Assembly (NCBI RefSeq): GCF_010548275.1 | Contig: NZ_JAAGLT010000001.1 | Location: 841,674-905,673 of the forward strand | From: Streptomyces sp. SID12488 | GTDB taxonomy: Bacteria > Actinomycetota > Actinomycetes > Streptomycetales > Streptomycetaceae | DNA length: 64,000 nucleotides | Direction: 5' to 3' | Part shown: piece by piece, positions 1 to 11,010 of the stretch | How positions within the stretch are numbered: the stretch's first letter is position 1 | How the letters are laid out: the number at the start of each line of letters is the position of its first letter | Made by a program: the position numbers and the translations under genes | The notes under the pieces: model-generated | What the model was told of the DNA's origin: nothing | The model's database searches: none | What the model saw: only the letters and a program-made list of their open reading frames with translations

Positions 1-627
1 CTCGACGTTCGGCAATTGGGCGATCTCCAGCAGGTGTTCGAGCTGTCGGCGCAGCACCATTGTCCCGCCGATCGGGCGTTCAAGAGTCACCTGTTCCTGG
101 ACGAAACTGAGTTCTGCAGCGGGCTCCCGCTGGAAGACGGCCTGCCGAGCCATGCGCCCGGCGACAGCCCCGTCCAGGCCCTCGACCGAGAGCTTGGGCC
201 GCCAAGTGGCGAGCAGCGCCTGCGCAAACTCCCGCGTCTGCAACAACCCGTGGACGTTGTGGTTGCTGTACAGCAGCATCTCAACGGCCCGGTCCTCCAA
301 TTCCTTCAGCTCACGCACCTTCTTCGGGTACTGAGCCCTCTCCACGTCCTCCATGAACGCCCGCAGGTGCCCATGCGCGTTCAGAACATCGTCGGCCCGG
401 TCCAGGAACTCCACCCTCGGGATCCGCGCCCCGCGCTCGATCTTGCGGATCATGTCCTCGCCGTACCCCATGACTTGGGCGAAGTCGGCCACCCTCATCC
501 CGGCCTGCTCACGGCAGAACCTGACGAGTCGCCCGACCGCCTCGATCAACGGCGCACTCTCGTCGCCGGGTTCGAGATCCCAGCCGGACTCGTCCACACC
601 CTGGTTACCTTCGTTTTCGTTGCTCAT
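1..627 (-). CDS. XRE-family HTH regulator with DUF5753 domain (C-terminus cut by window edge)
   Basis: The reading frame starts at the ATG at 627 and runs off the left edge, so only about 209 N-terminal residues are visible. Residues about 28-85 form an XRE-type helix-turn-helix (REQAGMRVADFAQVMGY ... RKIERGARIP). From about residue 100 the sequence resembles DUF5753 (LLYSNHNVHGLLQTREFAQA), the ligand/partner domain of the Scr1-type regulators that are abundant in Streptomyces. A Shine-Dalgarno-like GGAGGTGGGTGG precedes the start. It is divergent from an RsbW-like ATPase gene at 768. This pairing recurs in Streptomyces, where a DUF397 gene often follows, but that side is outside the window. 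Role inferred: DNA-binding regulator of a small morphogenesis or toxin-antitoxin-like module. Confidence 0.85.
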   Translation of the reverse strand, partial: MSNENEGNQGVDESGWDLEPGDESAPLIEAVGRLVRFCREQAGMRVADFAQVMGYGEDMIRKIERGARIPRVEFLDRADDVLNAHGHLRAFMEDVERAQYPKKVRELKELEDRAVEMLLYSNHNVHGLLQTREFAQALLATWRPKLSVEGLDGAVAGRMARQAVFQREPAAELSFVQEQVTLERPIGGTMVLRRQLEHLLEIAQLPNVE

Positions 628-767
628 GCCCACCCACCTCCAACGCGCACCCGTACCCGCACGTCATCCGAGACAGCCGAGACAGAGCGAGACAAGAACC
701 GGACAGCGCGGATACGCACAGGCGTCACCGCACGTCAAGGCAAGCATGTTCAGCCACGCTGAGTGAC

Positions 768-1193
768 ATGAATCAGGAAACCGCCGATCACCGGACCCAA
801 CACCCCGGCCACATCCGCAACTTCAGCGCCCTGCTGCCGCCCACGCCCCGTGGAGCCCGGCAGGCCCGTCAGCTCGCCGTCCAGCAACTGTGCGACTGGG
901 GACTCCCGTTGGACCCCGCGGAGCACCTCGTCGCGGAACTCGCGGCGAACGTGGTGACCCACGGGCGCGTACCGGGCCGCGATTTCAGGCTCATGCTGTA
1001 CGTCATCGGCGCCACCCTCCGCATCGAGGTGACGGACACCCGGGACGACCTGCTGCCGGGGGTGCGGGAGTCGGCGCCGGACAGCGAGTCGGGGCGGGGG
1101 CTGGTGATCGTCGAGGCGCTGGCGGACCGGTGGGGCGTGTGGCTGGGGCCGCGCCCTCGGAAGACGGTCTGGGCGGAGTGCGGGGTGGGATGA
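768..1193 (+). CDS. RsbW/SpoIIAB-like ATP-binding protein (HATPase_c_2)
   Basis: A 141-residue single-domain GHKL ATPase. It shows an N-box with E57, N61 and H65 (ELAANVVTHG), a G1-type VTDTR around residue 88-92, and a GRGL G2 motif at about 109-112. This is the family of anti-sigma-factor kinases and their many stand-alone Streptomyces relatives. The N-terminus lacks any membrane segment, so the protein is predicted to be cytosolic. The ribosome site is weak (GAG 4-5 nt before the ATG). It is divergent from the XRE/DUF5753 regulator, with a 140-nt shared upstream region. Its partner is not visible, so a specific anti-sigma role is only inferred. Confidence 0.85.
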   Translation: MNQETADHRTQHPGHIRNFSALLPPTPRGARQARQLAVQQLCDWGLPLDPAEHLVAELAANVVTHGRVPGRDFRLMLYVIGATLRIEVTDTRDDLLPGVRESAPDSESGRGLVIVEALADRWGVWLGPRPRKTVWAECGVG

Positions 1194-1250
1194 GGGGTGG
1201 AGGGGAGCGGGAGGCGCGAAACCCTGATGCGGCCCGGCCCGGCCGTTACC

Positions 1251-1262
1251 TACCCTGCCCGA
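1251..1262 (+). promoter_or_regulatory. -10-like TACCCT six nt before ATG (leaderless candidate)
   Basis: TACCCT at 1251-1256 lies 6 nt before the ATG at 1263, with no Shine-Dalgarno sequence between. This is the usual geometry of leaderless Streptomyces transcripts, in which the start codon is also the transcription start. No convincing -35 is seen. Confidence 0.4.
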
Positions 1263-2171
1263 ATGGACTCCGTATCGGTCAGGCCGATGGAAGAAGCCGA
1301 TCTCCCATCAGCGGAACGGGCTTCCGCCGTGACCTTCTTCGAGGCGGAGAGCAGTACCAGGCGGGTGAGTGATCCCGAGGCCGAGCCGCGTTCGGCGATC
1401 ACCTCGAAGCGGTGGATCGACCGGATGCGCTTCTTCCTGGGCGTGGATCCGGATGGTTGCTGGGTCGCCGTGGAGAAGGAGACGGGATCGGACCGGTCCG
1501 ACCGGTCCGACCGGACAGTCGGGTTCGCCATCTCGCAGAACCGCGACGGCCTCTGGTTCCTCGCGACCTACGGCGTCCTGCCCAGCCACCAGGGACAGGG
1601 CCTCGGCAAGCGCCTGATCGACGCCGCCCTCGCCCACGCCGCCGGGCGCCCCGGCATCTTCTCGTCCAGCGTCCACCCCGGCGCCACCCGCCGCTACCGG
1701 CTCGCGGGCTTCTCCCTGCACCCCCAGATGCGGATGACGGGCACCGTCGACCGGTCCACGCTCCCCGCGATCGGCGGCCTCAGGGAGGGCCGGGCTGACG
1801 ACTTCGAGTGGATGGACCGGCTGGACCGGGACCTCCGGGGCGCGGGCCACGGCCCCGACCACTTCTACATGCTCGACACCTTGCGACTGGTCGTGTCCGA
1901 GGACCGCGAGAAACCCGGGTACGTCTACATCGACGACCGGGGACGAGCATCCCTGCTCGCCGCCGCGCGCCCCGAGACCGCGCAGAGCCTGCTGTGGGAG
2001 GCCCTGGCCTCAGCGCGTGGGCGGACCCTCGTCAACTGCATCACCACGCCGAACCAGTGGGCGGTCGACGTCGGCCTCGCCGCCCGTCTCGACATCGGCC
2101 AGGAGGGCTACATCGCCGTCCGTGACATGCCTGCCCCGGCTCCCTACCTGGCCAGCGGGCACTTCCTCTGA
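1263..2171 (+). CDS. GNAT-family N-acetyltransferase, two-domain
   Basis: A protein of 302 residues. The first half carries a GNAT acetyl-CoA motif A (VLPSHQGQGLGKRLIDAAL, with the QxxGxG-type loop) after a beta strand FLATYGV. The second half looks like a second, degenerate GNAT fold (GYVYIDDRGRASLLAAA ... TPNQWAVDVGLAARL). The substrate is unknown. I chose the ATG at 1263 rather than the in-frame ATGs at 1197 or 1227, because a -10-like TACCCT sits 6 nt upstream and no ribosome site serves the earlier codons. A 9-bp repeat inside the gene encodes SDRSDRSDR between the first strands, which is likely a surface loop. It is convergent with the xylanase gene. Confidence 0.8.
   Translation: MDSVSVRPMEEADLPSAERASAVTFFEAESSTRRVSDPEAEPRSAITSKRWIDRMRFFLGVDPDGCWVAVEKETGSDRSDRSDRTVGFAISQNRDGLWFLATYGVLPSHQGQGLGKRLIDAALAHAAGRPGIFSSSVHPGATRRYRLAGFSLHPQMRMTGTVDRSTLPAIGGLREGRADDFEWMDRLDRDLRGAGHGPDHFYMLDTLRLVVSEDREKPGYVYIDDRGRASLLAAARPETAQSLLWEALASARGRTLVNCITTPNQWAVDVGLAARLDIGQEGYIAVRDMPAPAPYLASGHFL
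1487..1514 (+). repeat. In-frame 9-bp tandem repeat in GNAT gene
   Basis: About three copies of a 9-bp unit related to GACCGGTCC encode SDR-SDR-SDR. Because the unit is a multiple of three, copy changes would lengthen a loop without breaking the frame. Confidence 0.6.
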
Positions 2172-2228
2172 CCCTGACACCGGGATCGGGTACGAGTCCC
2201 CGGCATCCCCGGCATCCTGTCGAAACCG

Positions 2229-3299
2229 TCAGGCCCCCTCCCTCAGCCCCTCACCCACCGCCGCGAACGCCGGCTTCCGCCCGAACTCCTCGTCCATGAG
2301 CGTCGCCGCCCCCTGCCCGCCGAAGACCCCAGGCACCCACGAGTACTTGTCGCTGAAGCCCCACACCGTGAACGAAGTGCAGCGTCGCGCCTGGACGCAC
2401 GCGTCCAGCAGCCCCCGGAAGTACGTCGCCTGCGCCGCCAGCTTCCCTTCCTCCACCGGCAGGATCATGCGTACGTCGACCTCGGTGAACGCCGTCTGCA
2501 TGCCCAGCTTCTCGAAGCGGGCGAGGTTCTCGGCGACCTGGCCCGGGAAGCCGTACTGGATGGCCAGGTGCCCCTGGATGCCGAAGCCCTGGACCGGGAC
2601 CCGTTGCGCCCGCAGCCGCTTCGCCAGGTCGTAGTAGGCGGTCGACTTCGCGTTGACGCCCTCGACGTTGTAGTCGTTCAGGAACAGCCTGGCCTTCGGG
2701 TCGGCCGCGTGGGCCCAGCGGAAGGCGTCCTCGATGTACGACGGGCCCAGCTCACGCAGCCAGATGGAGTTCCGGAACGAGCCGTCGTCCTCGAAGACCT
2801 CGTTCACCACATCCCACTGGTAAATCCGGCCCTTGTACCGCTTCACCTCGGCAGTGATGTGGTCCCGCAGTATCCCCCGCAACTCCTCCGCCCCTATCGA
2901 GCCGTCCGCCACCCCCGCCGTCAGCCATCCCGGCAACTGGTTGTGCCACACCAGCGTGTGTCCCCGTACCGCCTGCCCGTGCGCCCGTGCGAAGCGGACC
3001 AGGTCGTCCGCCGGCCCCCACTCGTACGTCCCCCGGGTCGGCTCCACCGACTCCCACTTCATGACGTTCTCGGCCGTCACCGAGTTGAACTCCCGTGCGG
3101 TCGTTCTGCGGTACATCGTGTCGTCGGCCAGCGCCGCCATGTCCACGGCGGTACCGATGCGTACGCCGGTACCGGCCGCCAGTGTCCGCAGCGGGACGGG
3201 CTTCGGGTGCGCCGACGCCGGCTGCGCACCCGCGCCGGTGATCAGGAGCGCCACCCCCGCCAGCGCCACGGCGGAAACGGGCATGCGGAAGACGTTCAT
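2229..3299 (-). CDS. Secreted GH10 endo-1,4-beta-xylanase
   Basis: A 356-residue protein. The Sec signal peptide has the hydrophobic core VSAVALAGVALLITGAGA and probable cleavage after ASA at about residue 30. The rest is a single GH10 TIM barrel. It shows the conserved ENVMKWE strand, HTLVWHNQ, the acid/base Glu in WDVVNEVFED (E167) and the nucleophile in FTEVDVR (E273). No carbohydrate-binding module follows, so this is a short extracellular xylanase. The ATG at 3299 is preceded by AGGGGA. It lies 41 nt downstream of the GH115 gene on the same strand, so the two probably form an operon: the xylanase cuts the xylan backbone while GH115 removes glucuronic acid side groups. Confidence 0.95.
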   Translation of the reverse strand: MNVFRMPVSAVALAGVALLITGAGAQPASAHPKPVPLRTLAAGTGVRIGTAVDMAALADDTMYRRTTAREFNSVTAENVMKWESVEPTRGTYEWGPADDLVRFARAHGQAVRGHTLVWHNQLPGWLTAGVADGSIGAEELRGILRDHITAEVKRYKGRIYQWDVVNEVFEDDGSFRNSIWLRELGPSYIEDAFRWAHAADPKARLFLNDYNVEGVNAKSTAYYDLAKRLRAQRVPVQGFGIQGHLAIQYGFPGQVAENLARFEKLGMQTAFTEVDVRMILPVEEGKLAAQATYFRGLLDACVQARRCTSFTVWGFSDKYSWVPGVFGGQGAATLMDEEFGRKPAFAAVGEGLREGA

Positions 3300-3340
3300 G
3301 TACGGTCCCCTCACTCGGTGTGTTTCCTGCCTGCTCGTGC

Positions 3341-6300
3341 TCAGCGAACGCGCCGGCTCTCCAGCGGCCCCAGATACGTCGGTGTCAGCCCGCCCGTGTC
3401 GATCACCAGCCGCTGCACCACCACCGTCGGGTCGACCACCCAGAACTTCAGCCGGTGGACGCCCGCCGCAGCCACCGTGTGCCTGGTCGCCGTCATGTTC
3501 ACGTTGTCGGACGTGTGGCGGGCCCACTGCTTGTTCATCAGGCCGTCGTTCGCACCCGTGACCGCGTGGATGTCGACCTGCTGCGGCTCGGCCCCGTCGA
3601 ACGAGACCGCGTAGCGCAGCCCGCCCGTCGGGAGCGTCGGGTTGCGCGGCGACAGATACGCCCACACCGTCACCTCACCCGCCGCCAGCAGGCCGACCTC
3701 GTACTCCAGGCGTGCGGACGAAGCCCCACCCGGCGTGCGGCGCGGAGCCGTCACCGGCCACGGTGTCATCCCCGCTCCCGTACGGCCGATGCGGTCCAGC
3801 CGCCGCCAACTCCCCACCAGTCGCGCGTAGTTGTCGGCGTCGATCGCCACATAGCCCCCCGCCTCCACAAATCCCCGCAGCCCCCGCTGCTGCTTGCGCG
3901 ACGGCTTCTCCGCGGCGCACCCGACCGTGACCGACGCCCCCGCACCCGACACCGTCAGCAACGCATCCGTACGCCCCTCCGGCACCCGCGCCCAGTCCAC
4001 CGAAACCGCCAACCGCACCTGCTGCTCGACCCGCCCCCTCCTCCGGTCGACCACCAGCCACGGCACCGACGACTCCACCCGGTACTCGAAGGGCGTACGC
4101 CCGCGGTTGAACACCTCGACGTACTGGCCGGGCCGCGTCTGGTACGGGCTGAACACCGGCAGCGCGGCCGGACCGGAGGATCCCCCCGGCCACCACTCCC
4201 CCGAGTCCTCGGATCCGTCGACCGCCACCCCCAACTCCCCGCCCACCGGCAGCTCCACGCGCCGCACCGCCGGGAACAGCACATCCGGGAGCGCCACGTT
4301 GTCCTTCTCCGGCTGCTGCCAGGGCGCGTTGGGGCCGTACCGTGCCACGTCCCCGTAGTCGATGTGCGGCTGGGTCTGGAAGCCCTCCCACTTGCCGCTC
4401 GCCACCTGGTGGTTGAAGCGGTCGGCGAGCGCGAAGTCCCGTTCCAGGCCGGCTTCCGCCTCCGTCGCCCGGTCGTTGGTCGCCGCCCGCCCCTGCGATG
4501 CGTAGAGGAGGTTCTTGAACTCGGCCTCGCGCAGGCCGTACAGGTTGGCGGTCGCTTCCACCGCGTATCCGACCAGCTCGTACCACGCGTCCTTCGACCG
4601 GGCCGGCAGGCGCCTGCCCACCCGTTCCGCTTCCTTCCCCAGCTTCCGCCAGTCCTCCGTCGCCCGCTCCAACTCCCGGTGGCCGAAGGCGAAGGGGGTC
4701 TCCTGGTCGTCGTACACGATCGCCGACTCGTCCTTCGTCGGGTCCTTCGCGGGGTCGAGTGTGATGCGGCGGTTGAGCAACTCGGGCTTGCGGCGGGCCT
4801 GCAGCCGCCCGTACTCGGCGAGCATCGAGGCGATCGCCGTCGCGTGCTCGGCGCCGAAGTTCTGGCGGGCGTACCGGCGTTCCCACTCCTCCAGGTTGGA
4901 CAGATCCCAACGAGTCGGGTTCCAGGCGTAGTCGAGGAAGAACTCCGCCGGGAGTTCGTTGCCCTTCAGGTCTCCGACGTTCGCCACCCACAGGCCGTGG
5001 TTGCCGTACGCGTGGGCCTGGTGGAGCTGGTCCCAGAGGTTCTGGAGGTTGGTGGTGTCCACCCACTTGTAGTTGCGGCCGACGCCCACGTAGTCGAAGT
5101 GGTAGTACAGGCCGTATCCGCCGCTCCTCGCCGGCTCCGCCGGGTCCGGGTGCTTGCGGATGTTGCCCCAGTTGTCGTCGGTCAGGACGACGGTGACGTC
5201 GCCGGGCACCCGCAGCCCCCGGTCCCAGTAGCGCTGGACCTCCTTGTAGAGGGTCCACACCTGCGGGGTTTCCCGCGCCGGTTTGCCGGTCACTTCCGCG
5301 ATGATTTCGCGCTGCGTCCCGATGATCTCCCGCATCAGCTCGATGCCGTCGCCGTCCGGGAGGCTCGTGTCGCCGTTGCCGCGCATGCCCAGGGTGACGA
5401 CGCCCTCGAAGTCCTCGTCCACCATCCGCTGGATGCCGTCCCGCCAGTAGGCCCGGACGGCCGCCGCGTTCCGACGGTACGACCACTCTCCCGTGCCCCC
5501 GTACGGGTCCCGCCCCGGAGTAACCACGTTCCCCGCGCTGTCGCGCACGGCCGGTACCGCGTGCCGGTTCCACTCCTCGATGCCCCGCATCATCGGCGCC
5601 TCGTGGGACGTGCCCATGACGATGCCGTACGCCTTCGCCCGAGCATGGTTCTCCGGGTCGTCCTCGGCGAACGCCCTGCCCCACACGGCCGGCCAGAGAT
5701 AGTTCGCCTTCAGGCGCAGCAGCACCTCGAAGACCCGCTCGAAGAAGGCCGCGTTGAAGCCTCCGGGGTGACCCGGCGCCTTTCCGGGGCCGAAGAAGCG
5801 AGGGGCCCAGGTCCCCAGTGCCGGGTTCTCGTCGTTGATGAAGACGCCCCGGTACTTCACGGCCGGGCTGCCCTGTGTATGCCTCCCCGGCAGCACGTAC
5901 ACCGCGTCCCGGTGGACCGGCGGCACGTCGTCCCACCAGTACCAGGGCGAGACTCCGATGCCGTACGAGACGTCGTACGCCCCGAAGATCGTGCCGCGCG
6001 GGTCGCTGCCCGCGATGACGAACGCCCGGTCGACGCCGGGCATCGGGCGCTCCACGACCGCCTGGAGCGAGGTCTCCCAGCGGCCGGCGATGCCCCTGAC
6101 GTCCAGCTTGCCGGCGCGGATCAGACCGTCGATCAGCGGGCTGCGCCCGATCGTGCCGACAAGGATCACCTCGCGGGCGATGGTGGCGGCCGGACGTACA
6201 CCCGTGACGCGTTCGATGTCGTCCCGCAGGTCACCGGCGACGCGTACGACTCCGGGGTGGTCCTCGGCGCTGACGACGACCGGCGCCCCGACAACCGCGA

Positions 6301-6448
6301 ACGCGCCGCCGGTGAACGAGATGTACGCACCGGAGTCCGTGCGGCGCACCGCGCCCTCCCCAGCCCACGCGACCCCCGACAGCACCGGCACCGCGGCAAG
6401 ACCGGCCCCCGCACCGAGCACAGCCCTTCGGCTGACGGACCCAGACAT
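3341..6448 (-). CDS. Secreted GH115 alpha-(4-O-methyl)-glucuronidase
   Basis: About 1035 residues, the size of GH115 enzymes that release (methyl)glucuronic acid from xylan. The N-terminus (SVSRRAVLGAGAG ... GVAWA) is a twin-arginine-type signal peptide, so folded export is likely. The central barrel carries the family's YGIGVSPWYWWDDVPP, KYRGVFINDENPAL and GMRGNGDTSLPDGDG stretches. The last 200 residues are a beta-rich accessory domain. I prefer the ATG at 6448 (upstream GGAGGGGTGGG) over the in-frame ATG at 6487, because the later start puts the Arg pair close to the N-terminus. First gene of the xylan operon. Regulatory sites upstream (6450-6570) were not recognised. Confidence 0.92.
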   Translation of the reverse strand: MSGSVSRRAVLGAGAGLAAVPVLSGVAWAGEGAVRRTDSGAYISFTGGAFAVVGAPVVVSAEDHPGVVRVAGDLRDDIERVTGVRPAATIAREVILVGTIGRSPLIDGLIRAGKLDVRGIAGRWETSLQAVVERPMPGVDRAFVIAGSDPRGTIFGAYDVSYGIGVSPWYWWDDVPPVHRDAVYVLPGRHTQGSPAVKYRGVFINDENPALGTWAPRFFGPGKAPGHPGGFNAAFFERVFEVLLRLKANYLWPAVWGRAFAEDDPENHARAKAYGIVMGTSHEAPMMRGIEEWNRHAVPAVRDSAGNVVTPGRDPYGGTGEWSYRRNAAAVRAYWRDGIQRMVDEDFEGVVTLGMRGNGDTSLPDGDGIELMREIIGTQREIIAEVTGKPARETPQVWTLYKEVQRYWDRGLRVPGDVTVVLTDDNWGNIRKHPDPAEPARSGGYGLYYHFDYVGVGRNYKWVDTTNLQNLWDQLHQAHAYGNHGLWVANVGDLKGNELPAEFFLDYAWNPTRWDLSNLEEWERRYARQNFGAEHATAIASMLAEYGRLQARRKPELLNRRITLDPAKDPTKDESAIVYDDQETPFAFGHRELERATEDWRKLGKEAERVGRRLPARSKDAWYELVGYAVEATANLYGLREAEFKNLLYASQGRAATNDRATEAEAGLERDFALADRFNHQVASGKWEGFQTQPHIDYGDVARYGPNAPWQQPEKDNVALPDVLFPAVRRVELPVGGELGVAVDGSEDSGEWWPGGSSGPAALPVFSPYQTRPGQYVEVFNRGRTPFEYRVESSVPWLVVDRRRGRVEQQVRLAVSVDWARVPEGRTDALLTVSGAGASVTVGCAAEKPSRKQQRGLRGFVEAGGYVAIDADNYARLVGSWRRLDRIGRTGAGMTPWPVTAPRRTPGGASSARLEYEVGLLAAGEVTVWAYLSPRNPTLPTGGLRYAVSFDGAEPQQVDIHAVTGANDGLMNKQWARHTSDNVNMTATRHTVAAAGVHRLKFWVVDPTVVVQRLVIDTGGLTPTYLGPLESRRVR

Positions 6449-6580
6449 GACGTACCCACCCCTCCGCCCGAATTTGGTCAGTGGCATGACAAATAGTGGG
6501 GGGAGTGACCAGCGGGGGGAACGGGTCGTGCGCGCCGAATAGTTTCGTTACAGCAACCAGGCAAACCCGGGCACAGCGAA

Positions 6581-6612
6581 GAGGCCCGTACGACCGAAGT
6601 CGTACGGGCCTC
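6581..6612 (-). terminator. tuf terminator hairpin
   Basis: A perfect 14-bp inverted repeat (arms 6581-6594 and 6599-6612, loop CGAA) lies 50 nt after the tuf stop codon. It also faces the GH115 promoter region and may insulate it. Confidence 0.85.
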
Positions 6613-6663
6613 CTCAGGAAGCTCGTGAGAGCTGCCGGGGTCAGGCTGTCAAGCCAACAAGAA

Positions 6664-7857
<1,194 letters not shown>

Positions 7858-7929
7858 TGGGGTCCTCCTGCGGAGTGGTTCTGGTACGCCTTACTCATCG
7901 GCGCCAGGTGATCTTTGCTGGGATGCCGT

Positions 7930-7965
7930 CCGCCGGGGATTTCCCTCCCGGGTCTCCCCCGGCGG
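7930..7965 (-). terminator. Hairpin between fusA and tuf
   Basis: A 9-bp inverted repeat (CCGCCGGGG at 7930-7938 and CCCCGGCGG at 7957-7965) sits in the fusA-tuf gap. It may act as a partial terminator or processing site that separates tuf levels from the rest of the operon. No U-run follows. Confidence 0.4.
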
Positions 7966-7999
7966 TCGGGTCAAGCCTAAAGCGTGTAAAGGGGGTGCG

Positions 8000-10126
8000 T
8001 TACTCGCCCTTGGCCTTCGCGATGATCTCCTCGGCGACGTTCCTGGGAACCTCGGCGTAGGAGTCGAACTGCATCGAGTAGCTTGCGCGACCCGAAGTCT
8101 TGCTGCGGAGGTCACCGACGTAGCCGAACATCTCCGAGAGGGGCACGAGGCCCTTCACGACGCGGGCACCGGCACGCTCCTCCATGGCCTGGATCTGGCC
8201 ACGGCGGGAGTTGATGTCACCGATGACTTCACCCATGTAGTCCTCGGGCGTGGTGACCTCAACGGCCATCATCGGCTCCAGGAGCACGGGGCTGGCCTTG
8301 CGCGCGGCCTCCTTGAAGGCCTGCGAGCCGGCGATCTTGAACGCCAGTTCGGAGGAGTCGACCTCGTGGTAGCCGCCGTCGAGAAGGATGACGCGGACGC
8401 CAGTCATCTCGTAGCCGGCCAGGATGCCGAACTGCATGGCCTCCTGCGCACCGGCGTCCACCGAGGGGATGTACTCCCGCGGGATACGGCCACCGGTGAC
8501 CTTGTTCACGAACTCGTACGAAGCGTCGCCGTCCACGATCGGCTCGATCGCGATCTGCACCTTGGCGAACTGACCGGTACCACCGGTCTGCTTCTTGTGC
8601 GTGTAGTCGTGACGCTCGACGGTCTTGCGGATCGTCTCGCGGTACGCGACCTGCGGCTTGCCGACGTTGGCCTCGACCTTGAACTCGCGCTTCATACGGT
8701 CGACCAGCACCTCGAGGTGCAGCTCGCCCATACCACCGAGGATGGTCTGGCCGGTCTCCTCGTCCGAGTGAACGTGGAAGGAGGGGTCCTCCTCCGCGAG
8801 ACGCTGGATGGCTACACCCAGCTTCTCCTGGTCACCCTTGGACTTGGGCTCGATGGCGACCTGGATGACCGGCGCCGGGAAGTCCATGGACTCCAGGATC
8901 ACCGGGTTCTTGTCATCGCAGAGCGTCTCGCCGGTCGTGGTCTGCTTCAGACCCATCACGGCGACGATGTCGCCCGCGCCCACCGCGTCGATCTCCTCAC
9001 GCTTGTTCGCGTGCATGCGGTAGATCTTGCCGATGCGCTCCTTCTTGCCCTTGACGGAGTTCAGCACCGCAGTGCCGGTCTCCAGGCGGCCCGAGTAAAC
9101 CCGGACGAAGGTGAGCTTGCCCAGGTGCGGGTCGCTCATGATCTTGAACGCCAGCGCGGACAGCGGCTCGTCCACGGACGGCTTGCGCTTGACGACGACC
9201 TCGGGGTCCTTGACGTCGTGGCCTTCGATGGCCTCGACGTCGAGCGGGGTCGGCAGGTAGCGCACAACCGCGTCGAGCAGGGGCTGGACGCCCTTGTTCT
9301 TGAACGCGGTGCCACAGAACACCGGGGTGACCGTGACGCCGTTGGACTTGCCGGACGCGATGGTGACGCTGCGGATCGCGGCGTACAGCTGCTCCTCGGT
9401 GGGCTCCTGGCCCTCCAGGAACAGCTCCATGATGTCGTCGTCGTGCTCAGCGACGGCCTCGACCAGCTTGCCGCGGTACTCCTCGGCAGCCTCGACGTGC
9501 GTGGCCGGGATGTCGACGACGTCGTACATCTCGCCCTTGGCCGCCTCGGCGGACCACACGAGCGCCTTCATGCGGACCAGGTCCACAACGCCCTTGAAGT
9601 CCATCTCGGAACCGATCGGAAGCTGCATGATCAGCGGCACCGCGCCGAGGCGGTCCCGGATCATGTCGACGCAGCGGTGGAACTCCGCGCCGGTCCGGTC
9701 GAGCTTGTTGACGAAGCAGATGCGCGGCACGCCGTAACGGTCGGCCTGACGCCACACCGTCTCGGACTGCGGCTCGACACCCGCAACGCCGTCGAACACG
9801 GTGACGGCGCCGTCGAGGACGCGCAGCGAGCGCTCTACCTCAACGGTGAAGTCGACGTGCCCGGGGGTGTCGATGATGTTGATCGTGTAGTCGTTGTCCT
9901 CAAGCGGCCAGTGACAGGTGGTGGCAGCAGAGGTGATCGTGATGCCACGCTCCTGCTCCTGCTCCATCCAGTCCATGGTGGCAGCGCCGTCGTGGACTTC
10001 ACCGATCTTGTAGCTGACGCCGGTGTAGAAGAGGATCCGCTCAGTGGTGGTCGTCTTACCCGCGTCGATGTGAGCCATGATCCCGATGTTGCGGACCCTG
10101 GCCAGGTCAAGTGAAGTGGTAGCCAT
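8000..10126 (-). CDS. fusA: Translation elongation factor EF-G
   Basis: A 708-residue ribosomal translocase GTPase. Motifs [17 protein letters not shown] and NKLDR mark the G domain. Domains II-V follow, including the [19 protein letters not shown] and RYDYTHKKQ-like regions of domains III and IV. Length and motifs are typical. ATG start at 10126, 39 nt after rpsG. Transcribed with rpsL, rpsG and tuf. Confidence 0.98.
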   Translation of the reverse strand: MATTSLDLARVRNIGIMAHIDAGKTTTTERILFYTGVSYKIGEVHDGAATMDWMEQEQERGITITSAATTCHWPLEDNDYTINIIDTPGHVDFTVEVERSLRVLDGAVTVFDGVAGVEPQSETVWRQADRYGVPRICFVNKLDRTGAEFHRCVDMIRDRLGAVPLIMQLPIGSEMDFKGVVDLVRMKALVWSAEAAKGEMYDVVDIPATHVEAAEEYRGKLVEAVAEHDDDIMELFLEGQEPTEEQLYAAIRSVTIASGKSNGVTVTPVFCGTAFKNKGVQPLLDAVVRYLPTPLDVEAIEGHDVKDPEVVVKRKPSVDEPLSALAFKIMSDPHLGKLTFVRVYSGRLETGTAVLNSVKGKKERIGKIYRMHANKREEIDAVGAGDIVAVMGLKQTTTGETLCDDKNPVILESMDFPAPVIQVAIEPKSKGDQEKLGVAIQRLAEEDPSFHVHSDEETGQTILGGMGELHLEVLVDRMKREFKVEANVGKPQVAYRETIRKTVERHDYTHKKQTGGTGQFAKVQIAIEPIVDGDASYEFVNKVTGGRIPREYIPSVDAGAQEAMQFGILAGYEMTGVRVILLDGGYHEVDSSELAFKIAGSQAFKEAARKASPVLLEPMMAVEVTTPEDYMGEVIGDINSRRGQIQAMEERAGARVVKGLVPLSEMFGYVGDLRSKTSGRASYSMQFDSYAEVPRNVAEEIIAKAKGE

Positions 10127-10165
10127 AAGGCTTCGGTCTTCTCTCGGTCTCGATGTGGGGTGCGA

Positions 10166-10636
10166 CTACCAGCGGTAGTGCGCGAAGGCCTTGTTGGACT
10201 CGGCCATCTTGTGGGTGTCCTCGCGCTTCTTGACGGCCGCACCGAGGCCGTTCGAAGCGTCGAGAAGCTCGTTGAGCAGACGCTCGGTCATCGTCTTCTC
10301 GCGACGGGCGCGGGAGTAACCGACCAGCCAGCGCAGCGCGAGCGTGTTGGCGCGACCGGGCTTGACCTCGATCGGAACCTGGTACGTCGCACCACCGACA
10401 CGGCGGGACTTGACCTCGAGGGTCGGCTTGATGTTCTCCAGCGCGCGCTTCAGCGTGATGACCGGGTCATTGCTGGTCTTCTCGCGCAGGCCCTCCATGG
10501 CGCCGTACACGATGCGCTCGGCAGTGGAGCGCTTGCCGTTCATCAGGACCTTGTTGATCAGCGACGTGACAAGAGGAGAGCTGTAGACCGGGTCGATGAT
10601 GACCGGGCGCTTCGGGGCGGGGCCCTTACGAGGCAT
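10166..10636 (-). CDS. rpsG: 30S ribosomal protein S7
   Basis: A 156-residue S7 that nucleates assembly of the 30S head by binding the 3' domain of 16S rRNA. It has the standard [11 protein letters not shown] start and the [11 protein letters not shown] and [11 protein letters not shown] segments. The gene begins 2 nt after the rpsL stop codon, so translation is probably coupled. Confidence 0.98.
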   Translation of the reverse strand: MPRKGPAPKRPVIIDPVYSSPLVTSLINKVLMNGKRSTAERIVYGAMEGLREKTSNDPVITLKRALENIKPTLEVKSRRVGGATYQVPIEVKPGRANTLALRWLVGYSRARREKTMTERLLNELLDASNGLGAAVKKREDTHKMAESNKAFAHYRW

Positions 10637-10638
10637 TC

Positions 10639-11010
10639 TTACTTCTCCTTCTTGGCGCCGTAGCGGCTGCGGGCCTGCTTGCGGTTCTTGACACCCTGGG
10701 TGTCGAGGGAACCGCGGATGATCTTGTAGCGAACACCGGGCAGGTCCTTCACACGGCCGCCGCGCACGAGCACGATGGAGTGCTCCTGCAGGTTGTGTCC
10801 CTCACCCGGAATGTAAGCGGTGACCTCGATCCCGCTGGTCAAACGCACACGCGCGACCTTACGCAGGGCCGAGTTCGGCTTCTTCGGGGTGGTCGTGAAC
10901 ACGCGCGTGCAGACGCCACGCCGCTGAGGCGAGTTCTCGAGCGCGGGCGTCAAGTTCTTCTTGACCTTGTCTTGCCGGCCATTCCGGACCAGCTGCTGGA
11001 TCGTAGGCAC
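10639..11010 (-). CDS. rpsL: 30S ribosomal protein S12
   Basis: A 123-residue S12 of the decoding centre. The streptomycin-determining positions are wild type: K43 in [12 protein letters not shown] and K88 in GGRVKDLPG. No sequence-based streptomycin resistance is therefore indicated. GTG start. First gene of the str operon (rpsL-rpsG-fusA-tuf), with a leader of about 190 nt behind a clear promoter. Confidence 0.98.
   Translation of the reverse strand: MPTIQQLVRNGRQDKVKKNLTPALENSPQRRGVCTRVFTTTPKKPNSALRKVARVRLTSGIEVTAYIPGEGHNLQEHSIVLVRGGRVKDLPGVRYKIIRGSLDTQGVKNRKQARSRYGAKKEK

Noticed and set aside
3320..6496. A 1058-codon plus-strand open frame over the GH115 gene
   Set aside because: Arg/Pro/His-rich nonsense translation; the minus strand encodes a clear GH115 enzyme.
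10639..11010. Possible streptomycin-resistance change in rpsL or rifampicin-resistance change in rpoB
   Set aside because: K43 and K88 of S12 and the Asp/His/Ser positions of the rifampicin cluster are wild type.
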